In this document: positions 26,062 through 35,774 of the stretch, one piece after another | Layout: each line of letters begins with the position of its first letter | How positions within the stretch are numbered: the stretch's first letter is position 1 | DNA from: Oscillospiraceae bacterium | Lineage (GTDB): Bacteria; Bacillota; Clostridia; Oscillospirales; Oscillospiraceae | Assembly: GCA_031281255.1 (NCBI GenBank) | Contig: JAITFR010000198.1 | Location: 1 to 36,576, forward strand | Length of the DNA stretch: 36,576 bases | Reading direction: 5' to 3' | The notes under the pieces: generated by a model | Seen by the model: the letters and a program-made list of their open reading frames with translations, nothing else | What the model was told of the DNA's origin: nothing | The model's database searches: none | Program-made: the position numbers and the translations under genes

Positions 26062-27759
26062 CTATTCTGCCCACATCTTTGGGTTTATTTCGTGGAATTC
26101 TGCAACTTTTAAGAATAGTATTCTTAAGTCATTATAGAATTTATCCATACTATCCTTATTTATTGATGATTCTATCCAATTTATCAATACCAATTCAAAA
26201 AATTGTTTATGTTTATCAAATACATTTTTATTTAGCTCCCTTTCGACACCCTTTATAGATTCTCCTACAGCAATCTTTTGATTGAGCGTTTCTGAAATGT
26301 TCAATATATCCGGAAGAATATCGTCTCTGTACTTCGTTTTTATGTAACCTAAATCCATTATATCCTGATGTGTCCAAAAAACATCGTCTGCATAAAACAT
26401 GTTCTTTGAATGTTGCATAGCAAGAACCTCGGGAGAGCATTCACCCGGTAGAGTAATAGTATATCTGGAAAGGTCTCGTTGGCTATGTCTGTCACCGTCC
26501 AGGATACAAATTGACCGCATTGTTGTCCTTAGCAAATTTCTGTCATTAAAAATACCTTTCAAGTTGTCAGCTCCTAGACTAGCCTCAACAAGATGAAAGA
26601 AACTTCTTACTGTGGCAAAAGTTGTTGTATGATTATAAGTAAAATTATCAAAAATTAAATTAAGAAAAATTCTTGCCTCATTATCTTCTGAAAAAACAGG
26701 TATTGACCTATTTATGTATAATTGGTCTCTTATCAACTGATTCAAGTTCATTTTGATTTTATATATATCTGGGTCTTCCATTTTTTTAACTGAATTTATA
26801 TTATCAATAAGATATGCAACATTATATTTCTTTTTTAGTGCGTCTTCTAGTAAAGACAAACTGTGTGAAGTAAAAATAATTTGTATTTTATATTCATTAC
26901 TAAATGTATTAAGAAGCTCCATCAGTTTGATTTGAAATGATGGATGTAATGTAGCATCAAGTTCATCAATTAACAAGACACTTTCGACATCATTATTATG
27001 TGAAATACTCTGATAATAATACTTTAATGAAATTAACGATGTAATAATGATATATAGATTATCTTCACCCGCAGAAATTGTATTAGAATCCACACCTATA
27101 CTATCAGTTTCAAACTCTGAACGAATCTTTATATCTCCCATCTTTTGTGAATGGGAATCAATATATCCAACATTTAGACCTGTAAACTTATGGTATAACT
27201 CGGAGATTTCCTTTTGATACTCATCAGGAAGACGTGTGTTCAGTTTTCTAATTGCATCATCATTATTGTATTCACCATAAGGAAATAATTGCGACAACCC
27301 TAAATAAATAACAGGAGCATATGGAAGAGATTCTTTTTTACCCACTCCATAACTTGGTTTTACTGCATATCGTGTGCCAGTGATAGTTTTTGAAATATGC
27401 CTCCTAAAATTTAACGTATAGCCATCAGTATACTCGACTGTAAACAAATTTCCTTTGATTCCAAAAGCTGGGTCGTTGTATTTCTTATCTCCACGAGTCA
27501 AGGTCTCAACTTTTGGATTTACAACATTATTTACGGCTCTGATTACTTTTAGACATTGGTTATTATTAACCCATGGACATCTATTCGCAGAAGCAGTAAC
27601 GGCTTGAAATGAATTACTAATCAAATGTAATATTGATGACTTACATGTTCCGTTTGTACCGGAAAGTATGTTAACTCCTTTGCAGAAGTTGAAATCCAAA
27701 TCTTTTAGTTTCCTGTATTGTGTAAATTTTATGTTTTTTATCATACGACTGCTCCACAA
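26062..27759 (-). CDS. AAA (AAA_21/OLD-like) ATPase with TOPRIM-like C-terminal region
   Basis: NILSGTNGTCKSSILHLISNSFQ, SAGEDNL, VLLIDELDATLHPSFQ, QIIFTSHS; then VFSEDNEARIFL ... CILDGDRH, consistent with TOPRIM Glu and DxD motifs. Start may be internal (MIKNIKF). Confidence 0.75.
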   Translation of the reverse strand: MWSSRMIKNIKFTQYRKLKDLDFNFCKGVNILSGTNGTCKSSILHLISNSFQAVTASANRCPWVNNNQCLKVIRAVNNVVNPKVETLTRGDKKYNDPAFGIKGNLFTVEYTDGYTLNFRRHISKTITGTRYAVKPSYGVGKKESLPYAPVIYLGLSQLFPYGEYNNDDAIRKLNTRLPDEYQKEISELYHKFTGLNVGYIDSHSQKMGDIKIRSEFETDSIGVDSNTISAGEDNLYIIITSLISLKYYYQSISHNNDVESVLLIDELDATLHPSFQIKLMELLNTFSNEYKIQIIFTSHSLSLLEDALKKKYNVAYLIDNINSVKKMEDPDIYKIKMNLNQLIRDQLYINRSIPVFSEDNEARIFLNLIFDNFTYNHTTTFATVRSFFHLVEASLGADNLKGIFNDRNLLRTTMRSICILDGDRHSQRDLSRYTITLPGECSPEVLAMQHSKNMFYADDVFWTHQDIMDLGYIKTKYRDDILPDILNISETLNQKIAVGESIKGVERELNKNVFDKHKQFFELVLINWIESSINKDSMDKFYNDLRILFLKVAEFHEINPKMWAE

Positions 27760-27904
27760 TTTAATTTCAGACCTTTTTAACGCAAAATATCGATAACAAT
27801 AGTATAAACTATTATGGCTTCATTGCCAATGCCTTTTTATACTTAAATACAACTAAGCCAAGGAAATGGAACACAGATAATCATAATTGTGATAATTATC
27901 TCAT

Positions 27905-30900
27905 TCACCCTGCCCAAGCATAGCCCATAGTTGCTTGGTCTACGATATGCTGGAAAAGTGAATCACTTTTCACTGCGAAGACTTCTCGATTATAACTGTT
28001 AGGTAAAAATAAATTCAAGCAATCAACTATTACTGACCGCACACGTTCTTTAGGCTGTGAGTCATTGTACCAGCCAACAACAAATAGTTCATTTTTTCTG
28101 GAAATTAATGTTGAATATAGTTCCTTTGCTGCTAACTTGACACGCTTTTCTTCATCTTTGGTAAGCTTATCCTTGCGGAGCAAATCATAGATTTCGAGCT
28201 CGGCTTCAGTCAGTTCCTCTTTTATGTGACGTTCTTCTTCCGTACGCAACTCTTCCATAAATTTGATGAGTTTTTCATAAAAATCATCGTTCTGAGAACC
28301 ACCGGCATTATATTCATCAATTATATTACTGAACCGCTGTGCAAAATCTGTACGTGTTACATTTTCTTTTAATAAAAGTTTAAGCTTGTTTTCTATGAAA
28401 CCTCGCAGATTGGATATTTCAAGGTTTCTGTTTTTTAATCGTTTGAACATCTCGCGAATCTCATCAATATCTATTTTTGATATATCGATTTCTTTTCCGC
28501 TGTCTTCGGTGATGTATGCCCGTGACTCCTCAGCTACCAGTATACTTTGATCTAGTAGTAAGTTGATTTGCTCTTTTGCCGCTTCAAGTTTATCCGGTCT
28601 TATTTTCCCATCAACAATTGCACGCAAGTACATTATAGCTTCTTTGAATTTTGCATCGAAATCCATTTTAAAAATTTCGGGACGGAGAGATTCATACAGA
28701 TTATCAACTGTGTTGGAAAGCACCTTAAACTCGTTTTTTACATCATCGTTTCCAACAATAACATTTGCATAATCATAGAATAAGGATTGATTTCGAAATA
28801 CATCGTCCTCCGCAACAACAAGGTTGAGATCGATGTTAAGTTTGTCACAAAAGTTTAGTGTTATTTCGATTGATTCATTAAGCTTTTCAAGAAGATGATC
28901 AATGTTTTTCGCCGGGTCATCATCGTCTTCATTGGCAGCATACTCTGCCAGAGCACGTTTTAAGTATTTAAATATGTCAAGGAAATCAACGATAATACCA
29001 TTTTGCTTGCCGGGGAAAACGCGATTTGCTCGTGCGATTGCTTGCATCAATGTATGACCTTTCATTGGCTTATCTAAATATAGAGTAGATACAGATTCTG
29101 CATCAAATCCGGTCAACCACATAGCACAGACAAAAACAAGTGCAAGCGGATGGTTTGGATCTTTAAAATTGTCTTCAATATCGTGACCATGCTCATCCGA
29201 TGTATTCATACGCTTACGATGCAGAAGTATAGATAATCCCTCTTTCTTGAACTTCTCCTCTTCATCGGAACCTTCGCTAAGAACAACAGCCATCTCAATA
29301 AAGCGCATATAATCTATAATTTCTTTTATATTGAGCTTTTCTTTCTCATCATTTGTCTCTAATATCTCTTTGTTTAGCTTTTTGATTTCCTCTTGCCAAT
29401 AGAAAGATACCTTGTCATATAGCTTCACAGCAGTGAACTTATCCACCGCAATAACCATACCTTTGCCATGAAATCCTCTGCGTGGGAAATGGTAAACAAT
29501 GTGCCGGGCAACAGCATCCAATACATCGTCACGTTTAATTATTTCAAGTTCTTTTGCATAATTATTTTCAAGCCGTTTTTGTTCCGCATCAGTAAGGTCT
29601 TCTCTTTCCAGTATTTCGGTGAAGTCATCGTTAAGAAATTCATTGCCGAGTACAACCTCCGGTACACGTTTTACATAATAAAGAGGCACAGTGGCATTAT
29701 CCTTGATTGATTCTGCAAAGTTATATTCACTCACATAGTCTCCGAACCAAGAATTTGTGAGGCGTTTGCTACCAAGTAACGGCGTACCGGTAAATGCCAT
29801 ATATTGAGCATTTGGCAATCCGGTTCTCATGTTTTCAGCCAGTTCTTTATATTGCGTACGGTGTGCCTCGTCAACAAATACGATAATATCGTCTCGTTCA
29901 GATAGTATAGGGTATTTTTTACCCTTCTCATAACCAAACTTATGTATAAGCGTAAATAAAATACTTTTATTTGTTTTAAGCTCATCACGAAGAGCCTGAC
30001 GGTTTGCGGGTTGCACTTTTTCTTCGTCACTCATAAATCCGGATCTCAGAAATGTCTTATATATTTGTCCATCTAAATCATCCCTGTCTGTCACAATCAA
30101 AAATGTATAATTGCCATAACACTTACGCTTTATTTTCCTCGCAAGCATTACCATTGAATAACTTTTGCCACTTCCTTGCGTGTGCCAAAACACTCCGAGT
30201 TTACCGTGAAGCTCCTCGCGATTATTAAACGCTTGAAAAGCTTTGTTTACTCCATGAAATTGGTGGTTCTTAGCAATTATTTTTTTGCTTACTCCGCTGT
30301 CTCGTTTTTCAAAAAGAATAAAGTTCTCAATATAATCAAGTAATGTTTCAGGTTTGCATAATCCTCGAAGGAAGTATTCAATACTAACGCAATTGTCTCT
30401 TATTGCTTTTCGGTCAGGATTTTCCTTCTCGTCTTCTATCTTTAACCACTCAAAGAAGTGCTCATATCCTGTGGAAGAACTGCCAAGTCGGGTCTCCATT
30501 CCATTTGAAAGCACACAAATTTGATTATAATTAAACAACCATGGAATATCACGGCGGTAATTGATCAAGTTATCATCATAAGCGTTTTTAACATTGTACA
30601 CTGAGTTTTTGAGTTCAATAAAGACAAGTGGCAAGCCATTGACGAAAATGATTATATCCGGTCTGCGATAATTCATTTTTCCTTGAATCCACATCTGCGT
30701 AGCAACAATAAAACTGTTATTCTCAGGTACATCGAAATCGATAAGCCGCAGTAAGCCCGAAGTTTCGCGCCCATCCTTTTGGTATGACACCTTGACTCCA
30801 TTGCGTATTTTATTGTAGCAGTGATAATTATCGCCTAATGGATCGCCGTGGGAGTTGTGGCATAAATCATCTGAGATTCGTTTTATAACATCTATTGGAA

Positions 30901-31102
30901 TATCCGGATTGAGGTCACAAAGTTTTGAGTATAGTATTTCCGGTAATACAACTTGCTTTTTATTTTCACGATCAGTACCATCAGGCAGTGTCTCCGGTTT
31001 TTCGGTAAAACAATCAATGTGCCTGTAAGAAGATGCATACTCAGTCACAAGCAACTCAACAGTTGCTTTTTCAATCATATCTTCTGTTATGGTTTTCGGC
31101 AT
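27905..31102 (-). CDS. hsdR: Type I restriction endonuclease subunit R
   Basis: RRPDIIIFVNGLPLVFIELKN (PD-(D/E)XK), WHTQGSGKSYSMV, IIVFVDEAHRTQY, LTGFDAESVSTLYLDKPMKGHTLMQAIARANR. Confidence 0.95.
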   Translation of the reverse strand: MPKTITEDMIEKATVELLVTEYASSYRHIDCFTEKPETLPDGTDRENKKQVVLPEILYSKLCDLNPDIPIDVIKRISDDLCHNSHGDPLGDNYHCYNKIRNGVKVSYQKDGRETSGLLRLIDFDVPENNSFIVATQMWIQGKMNYRRPDIIIFVNGLPLVFIELKNSVYNVKNAYDDNLINYRRDIPWLFNYNQICVLSNGMETRLGSSSTGYEHFFEWLKIEDEKENPDRKAIRDNCVSIEYFLRGLCKPETLLDYIENFILFEKRDSGVSKKIIAKNHQFHGVNKAFQAFNNREELHGKLGVFWHTQGSGKSYSMVMLARKIKRKCYGNYTFLIVTDRDDLDGQIYKTFLRSGFMSDEEKVQPANRQALRDELKTNKSILFTLIHKFGYEKGKKYPILSERDDIIVFVDEAHRTQYKELAENMRTGLPNAQYMAFTGTPLLGSKRLTNSWFGDYVSEYNFAESIKDNATVPLYYVKRVPEVVLGNEFLNDDFTEILEREDLTDAEQKRLENNYAKELEIIKRDDVLDAVARHIVYHFPRRGFHGKGMVIAVDKFTAVKLYDKVSFYWQEEIKKLNKEILETNDEKEKLNIKEIIDYMRFIEMAVVLSEGSDEEEKFKKEGLSILLHRKRMNTSDEHGHDIEDNFKDPNHPLALVFVCAMWLTGFDAESVSTLYLDKPMKGHTLMQAIARANRVFPGKQNGIIVDFLDIFKYLKRALAEYAANEDDDDPAKNIDHLLEKLNESIEITLNFCDKLNIDLNLVVAEDDVFRNQSLFYDYANVIVGNDDVKNEFKVLSNTVDNLYESLRPEIFKMDFDAKFKEAIMYLRAIVDGKIRPDKLEAAKEQINLLLDQSILVAEESRAYITEDSGKEIDISKIDIDEIREMFKRLKNRNLEISNLRGFIENKLKLLLKENVTRTDFAQRFSNIIDEYNAGGSQNDDFYEKLIKFMEELRTEEERHIKEELTEAELEIYDLLRKDKLTKDEEKRVKLAAKELYSTLISRKNELFVVGWYNDSQPKERVRSVIVDCLNLFLPNSYNREVFAVKSDSLFQHIVDQATMGYAWAG

Positions 31103-31105
31103 GGG

Positions 31106-31579
31106 TTATACCTCATCGTTAAACCTTGATCCTACTCTCAGAGTTGCTTTCGGATAGTTGCTTCTTATTCCTTTTAGAGTTTTCATTTCTTGATTGTATC
31201 TAGTGTTTGGCACATTGCTCTTTATAACAGCTCTCAAATGAGGTGTATACTCATAAATTTCTTTATGCAGTAGTCTGTATGTATTACTAAGCTGATTGAG
31301 AGCTTTCTTCCATCCTTGACTTTTTAGTTCAATATAATATGATTTCATGCAGTCAGGAAACATCATAAGGTAATCGCAGCGAATTTCATCCACTCCGGAT
31401 ATCAAACCATTGTCAACTTTATATTTAAGTACTGTTATTTTGCTTTTATTGCCAATTGTGTAAGATACATTATTTTCTTTAACAGTGGGTCTTGATTCAT
31501 TAGTAACTTTGAGACAGTCGTTGCACCCACTAAGTTTAAGTCTTTTTAAATGACAATCCAGAAACCCATTACAAATCAT
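31106..31579 (-). CDS. Small hypothetical protein with PD-(D/E)XK-like signature, partner of the adjacent ATPase
   Basis: Probable start MICNGFLDCHLKRLKLSG at 31579 (ORF listed from 31654), overlapping the ATPase 3' end; GVDEIRCDYLMMFPDCMKSYYIELKSQGWKKALNQL: D...ELK nuclease-like pattern. Confidence 0.6.
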   Translation of the reverse strand: MICNGFLDCHLKRLKLSGCNDCLKVTNESRPTVKENNVSYTIGNKSKITVLKYKVDNGLISGVDEIRCDYLMMFPDCMKSYYIELKSQGWKKALNQLSNTYRLLHKEIYEYTPHLRAVIKSNVPNTRYNQEMKTLKGIRSNYPKATLRVGSRFNDEV

Positions 31580-32705
31580 GCTTGACCTCCAAATCAATGA
31601 GGTCTGACATGCCTTTATTAATAGTTTCAGATACCGCATCAATTTCTTCAGCATCTATCAAGCCTGTCTCTTCGTCAATAATGCTACGATATGAAAAATC
31701 ACCATTACGCTCTAGCATAAAAGCACAAACATCTTCCGGTTTGAGCCGTTTCATCGGTTCAACAATTACTTTGTTATCTTTTATCTTATTTTCAACCTTT
31801 GCGGAGTGAATCAACAAATTTGCTGATGTTAATATATACGGGCTGTGAGTGGTAATAATGAAACGACAATATGTTTTGTTGATTATGAAAGCAATAAGTT
31901 CCATTAAGAGTTTTTGCGTTGCTGGAAAAAGATGAGCTTCGGGTTCTTCAATAATAATTGTAAATCCTTTTATATCACATAGGACAAATAATAGAGAAAT
32001 GAGGATATAAAGGCTTTCTTGTTGCCCGGAAGATGCTGATGTTATTGGTATTGAAACGCCATCACTATTAACCAGCCGTTCATTTCCGCTTTCGTATCGA
32101 TATTGACCTTTTAGAATGCTTTCCATCAGGTGGATTATAACTTTTTTTACATCTTCAGTGTGTTGAACTGCTGTGAGTTCCATATTCCTTTTTAACACCT
32201 CATTGAATGGTTTTGTAAAATCTTTACGCACAGCATCTAAGAAAAGCAGATAATTTTCAAGAAAAGGATCAACATGGATATTTTTTGCAGCAGCATAACT
32301 TTCAAAAAGCAACGGTATTACACTACGACCTGCAGGGATATACATGGGATATTCACCACCGGTTTTCAAAGGTATATAATCACCGGGGGGAGAAAAAACT
32401 AAATCATTATTTTCTGCATTAAAAGAAAACGAAAATACATTGGTGAAATAGTCAATTGTGCCATATTCATAGTTTTTGCGAAAATACTGATGTACAGCCT
32501 CAGCATGTTGTCTAAGCGAGTTGTTTTTTTCCCCAATTAAATCTAGCTCCACACAACACTCACTAAGCATACTGAAATATATTGCTCTAGCAATCGTACT
32601 TTTTCCTGTTGCTTGCTCTCCTATAAGAATGGTAAGTTTTTTATCTAAACTCATTTCAAATAATCCATCAATAGGACCTAAATTTTCAATTTGAATTTTA
32701 CTCAT
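31569..32705 (-). CDS. AAA/ABC-like ATPase (AAA_21-type) encoded between hsdS and hsdR
   Basis: ILIGEQATGKSTIARAIYF (Walker A), SASSGQQESLYIL (signature-like), TIIIEEPEAHLFPATQKLLMELI (Walker B), FIITTHSPYIL. Confidence 0.88.
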   Translation of the reverse strand: MSKIQIENLGPIDGLFEMSLDKKLTILIGEQATGKSTIARAIYFSMLSECCVELDLIGEKNNSLRQHAEAVHQYFRKNYEYGTIDYFTNVFSFSFNAENNDLVFSPPGDYIPLKTGGEYPMYIPAGRSVIPLLFESYAAAKNIHVDPFLENYLLFLDAVRKDFTKPFNEVLKRNMELTAVQHTEDVKKVIIHLMESILKGQYRYESGNERLVNSDGVSIPITSASSGQQESLYILISLLFVLCDIKGFTIIIEEPEAHLFPATQKLLMELIAFIINKTYCRFIITTHSPYILTSANLLIHSAKVENKIKDNKVIVEPMKRLKPEDVCAFMLERNGDFSYRSIIDEETGLIDAEEIDAVSETINKGMSDLIDLEVKHDL

Positions 32706-32778
32706 TTTGTACCTCCATTGTCACTTAATAATAACAATTGCTTACTGTTAGGTCAAGTTAATACTATTATATTACTAA

Positions 32779-33930
32779 CTACACCTCCAACTTTCCGCTC
32801 ATCAAGCGTGGTAGAAGCAAATCTCGCTGATGTGCGAGGTTTTGGGATTGGGTTTGTAGTTTAATTTTTAAATTGTATATCTCACGGGTAATGTGGCTGT
32901 ATTTTGCTAATAAATCGTATGTTGGCACTACTACTTTACACCGACATAGATTTTCTATTGTTATTTGAGATTGAGCTGCACCAGTATCTAAATATCGCAA
33001 ATTTTGAAGTTGAAACATTTCATACAGATAAAACATATACTCATCATTATATAGTAAAAATGCTATTGATAAATTTGTCAAATAACAAAACGGTGGGGAT
33101 ATTCGCACTTCGCCTGTTCCTCCAACACCTCTTGCGATTAGAACAAGATGTTCTTTTTCAAACATATATTCACTATAACGACCTGTTATTCTATATCCTG
33201 AAAATATAGGATAACCGCTTTCTCTCAACTTATCTACGTTTGGCATAGTGCCATATTTAAAAGCAGAAATATCTTTTAGCCGCTTAACCTCCCACCCTTC
33301 CGGCAATCCATTCACAATCTTCACACCCTCATACCCCGGAAATCGCATCCGCACGAACCATTCATTATATATCTCTCTTGCCGCTTTTTCGAGTAACGCG
33401 ATTCGGCGATTGTTGTTTTCGATTGCATCATCGTAAGCGGAGAGGATGTCAGCAATTCGGGCTTGAGTTTTTAATTGTGGCAAAGCAATCGAAAGCTTTT
33501 TCAACATTTCTGTTGTTATACTTCCGCGTGTACTACTCGCATCCGAAATAACTCTCAGTTCATCATAACGTAAAGTTAAGTTATAGAATAAGTATCTATA
33601 ATCTAATTTTGAATGGTCAACTCTTAAAGCAATCACAGATTGGTTTATAAACATATCTCTAAGAACAATTGACGTTTGTCCTCGTGTATTACCTTGTCCC
33701 GCACACGCCATAACAATATCGTTCTTTTGCGCAAGTCTTGTAGATGAGTTATCGACACCTTCTTGTGTTATAGTTCTATCGGTTGTGAATAAAAAACGCG
33801 ACCGTGTTTCACCAGAAGATAGCCATAATAAATCACCGTTCCAATATGTTGATTCTGAAGTTGCTGGTGTGCCTCCACTGAATATAGCTTCACACAGATA
33901 ACCTAGCTTTGCATTTTCCCACTTGCTCAT
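32779..33930 (-). CDS. hsdS: Type I restriction-modification specificity subunit S
   Basis: Two TRD-like halves with central PQLKTQARIADILSAYDDAIENNNRRIALLEKAAREIYNEWFVRMRFPGY and C-terminal RDLLLPRLMSGKLEV. Confidence 0.93.
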   Translation of the reverse strand: MSKWENAKLGYLCEAIFSGGTPATSESTYWNGDLLWLSSGETRSRFLFTTDRTITQEGVDNSSTRLAQKNDIVMACAGQGNTRGQTSIVLRDMFINQSVIALRVDHSKLDYRYLFYNLTLRYDELRVISDASSTRGSITTEMLKKLSIALPQLKTQARIADILSAYDDAIENNNRRIALLEKAAREIYNEWFVRMRFPGYEGVKIVNGLPEGWEVKRLKDISAFKYGTMPNVDKLRESGYPIFSGYRITGRYSEYMFEKEHLVLIARGVGGTGEVRISPPFCYLTNLSIAFLLYNDEYMFYLYEMFQLQNLRYLDTGAAQSQITIENLCRCKVVVPTYDLLAKYSHITREIYNLKIKLQTQSQNLAHQRDLLLPRLMSGKLEV

Positions 33931-35645
33931 AAATCACCCACCAACGAGCGCAGGTTATCTTCAATCGTCTTTTCCAGCTCATGCGCTTCGGCATTTAGCT
34001 CGGTAAGCTCCGTGTTCAGAGAACGCATCACTGCTTTGAACTCTTCTTCGGTCAAGCCGTCATCTTCTATTACCACACCTACATAACGACCGGGGTTTAG
34101 AGAATAGTCCTGGTCTATTATGCCGTCCTCACCTTCGACTTTTGCCACTTTACATAACCCGACAACATCAACATATTTTCCCTCAGGGAATCGAGAGGTT
34201 AACCAGTCGATTTGCTCTTGCCAGTATGCTTTTGGTAGAATGTCTTCATCGTCTGACATTTCCGGTGCATTGGTAAATGAATTGCGGTATTCGTCGAGCA
34301 GCAAAGCAAACTCGTCTGTTTTACCTTCATAAAGCCGAGTTATTATGGCAAGGTTTTTTATTTGCTCTTCGGTAAACTTACGATGAGCTCTTGTTATTTG
34401 TGTAAAAATATTACGGGCATCAACAAACAAGATTTCATCTTTGTGTGCTTTGGCTTTATCGAAAAACCAAAGAGTTGCAGGTAATGTAACGCTTGTAAAC
34501 ATATTCGTCGGTAACGTCACCATTTGACTGATGACACCGCTTTCTATCAGTCTTTTACGGATTTCTTTTTCACTATGCCCGGCATCAGATGCTGAGTTTG
34601 CCATAACAAGCGCAGCACGACCAATGTCATTGAGAGATGTAGCAAAGAGATTTATCCATAGATAGTTTGCATTTGGCACAGTTTCTTTCGCATCGCCTTT
34701 TGCTTTTTTTGTTTTATTCTGCGGTACACCGAATGTATTGAAACGAGGTTGTGGCTTTACTTGGTCGAGTTCCACTTCATCAACGTTAAACGGCGGATTT
34801 GCCATTACATAGCTAAATTTCTCAAAACAATTATATGGATCCCGATAATATGAATTTGCTTCGGTAATGCTGCCGCGGATGTTGTTTAGAACAAGATTCA
34901 TCTTTGCAAGCTTCACAGTTGCGCCTGTCTTTTCTACACCATAAGCGCGTAAATTGATGTTACTACCCCTTGCGCTGTGATCAGCGATATAATGAGCTGC
35001 TTGTACAAACATGCCACCGCTACCACAAGCAGGATCAAAGATTTCACCTTCTGTCGGAGCTAAAACTTCAACCATATAACGCACAACGGTTGATGGCGTG
35101 AAGAATTCTCCTCCACCTTGACCTTCGGCAAGAGCGAATTCTCCAAGGAAATATTCGTATATCTCTCCGAAAATATCAAGACTTACATCGGTAGGAATAT
35201 CCTTAAACACCTTAAACAATTTTGCTAAAACAAGTGGATCGTCTTCACTGTTAACGCTGTAATAAACATCTTTAGGTAGTGTATCTTCAAGATCAGTATT
35301 GTATTTTTCTATTTCTTCCATAGCAGTCTTAGTTTTTTCTGCAAGGTTTTCAGATTCCGGTAAATTTAAGAGAAAGTCAAACTTAGCCTCCGGTGGTAAA
35401 TAAAAGCCGCATTTCTCAATAGCTATTTCATTTATTGCGCGTTCTGCACGAGAACCTTTTATCTTGTTATGTTCAGCATTGATAGCGGATTCATATTGAC
35501 TATATTTCCCTTCAGCAAAACGGAGGAATATAAGGCCCAATATTGGCGTTGCATACTCTGTGGATTTTAATCCGGAGTTGGCACGAAGTTGATCTGCACC
35601 CTGCCAAAGACGATCCTTTAAGTTTTTAAGCTGTTTATTAGTCAT
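33927..35645 (-). CDS. hsdM: Type I restriction-modification DNA methyltransferase subunit M
   Basis: Probable start MTNKQLKNLKDRLWQGADQLRANSGLKSTEYATPILGLIFLRFAE at 35645 (ORF listed from 35723); FDPACGSGGMFVQAAHYI; VMANPPFN; ATGA overlap with hsdS. Confidence 0.95.
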   Translation of the reverse strand: MTNKQLKNLKDRLWQGADQLRANSGLKSTEYATPILGLIFLRFAEGKYSQYESAINAEHNKIKGSRAERAINEIAIEKCGFYLPPEAKFDFLLNLPESENLAEKTKTAMEEIEKYNTDLEDTLPKDVYYSVNSEDDPLVLAKLFKVFKDIPTDVSLDIFGEIYEYFLGEFALAEGQGGGEFFTPSTVVRYMVEVLAPTEGEIFDPACGSGGMFVQAAHYIADHSARGSNINLRAYGVEKTGATVKLAKMNLVLNNIRGSITEANSYYRDPYNCFEKFSYVMANPPFNVDEVELDQVKPQPRFNTFGVPQNKTKKAKGDAKETVPNANYLWINLFATSLNDIGRAALVMANSASDAGHSEKEIRKRLIESGVISQMVTLPTNMFTSVTLPATLWFFDKAKAHKDEILFVDARNIFTQITRAHRKFTEEQIKNLAIITRLYEGKTDEFALLLDEYRNSFTNAPEMSDDEDILPKAYWQEQIDWLTSRFPEGKYVDVVGLCKVAKVEGEDGIIDQDYSLNPGRYVGVVIEDDGLTEEEFKAVMRSLNTELTELNAEAHELEKTIEDNLRSLVGDL

Positions 35646-35774
35646 TCTCTCTCCTAACGCTCTCCGCTCGTGGATAAACACATAATGATTTCCTCCATCT
35701 TGCATCCTATTATAAACCTGCATAGCTTCTGTTTCAAGATATTTATTCGCAGTCTTGTAATCCTCGAACTCATT

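Noticed and set aside
25651-26258. Overlapping plus-strand ORFs (153 aa and 96 aa) opposite the methylase/ATPase junction
   Set aside because: Antisense to well-supported coding sequence, with no family motifs.
32779-33930. HsdS as a phase-variable, inverting specificity gene
   Set aside because: Only one hsdS is present, with no second S fragment, inverted repeats or invertase visible nearby.
35670-35774. 5' third of the 106-aa plus-strand ORF
   Set aside because: Overlaps the hsdM 5' region in antisense and does not resemble recombinase; only the C-terminal part (about 35775-35990) is retained as a remnant.
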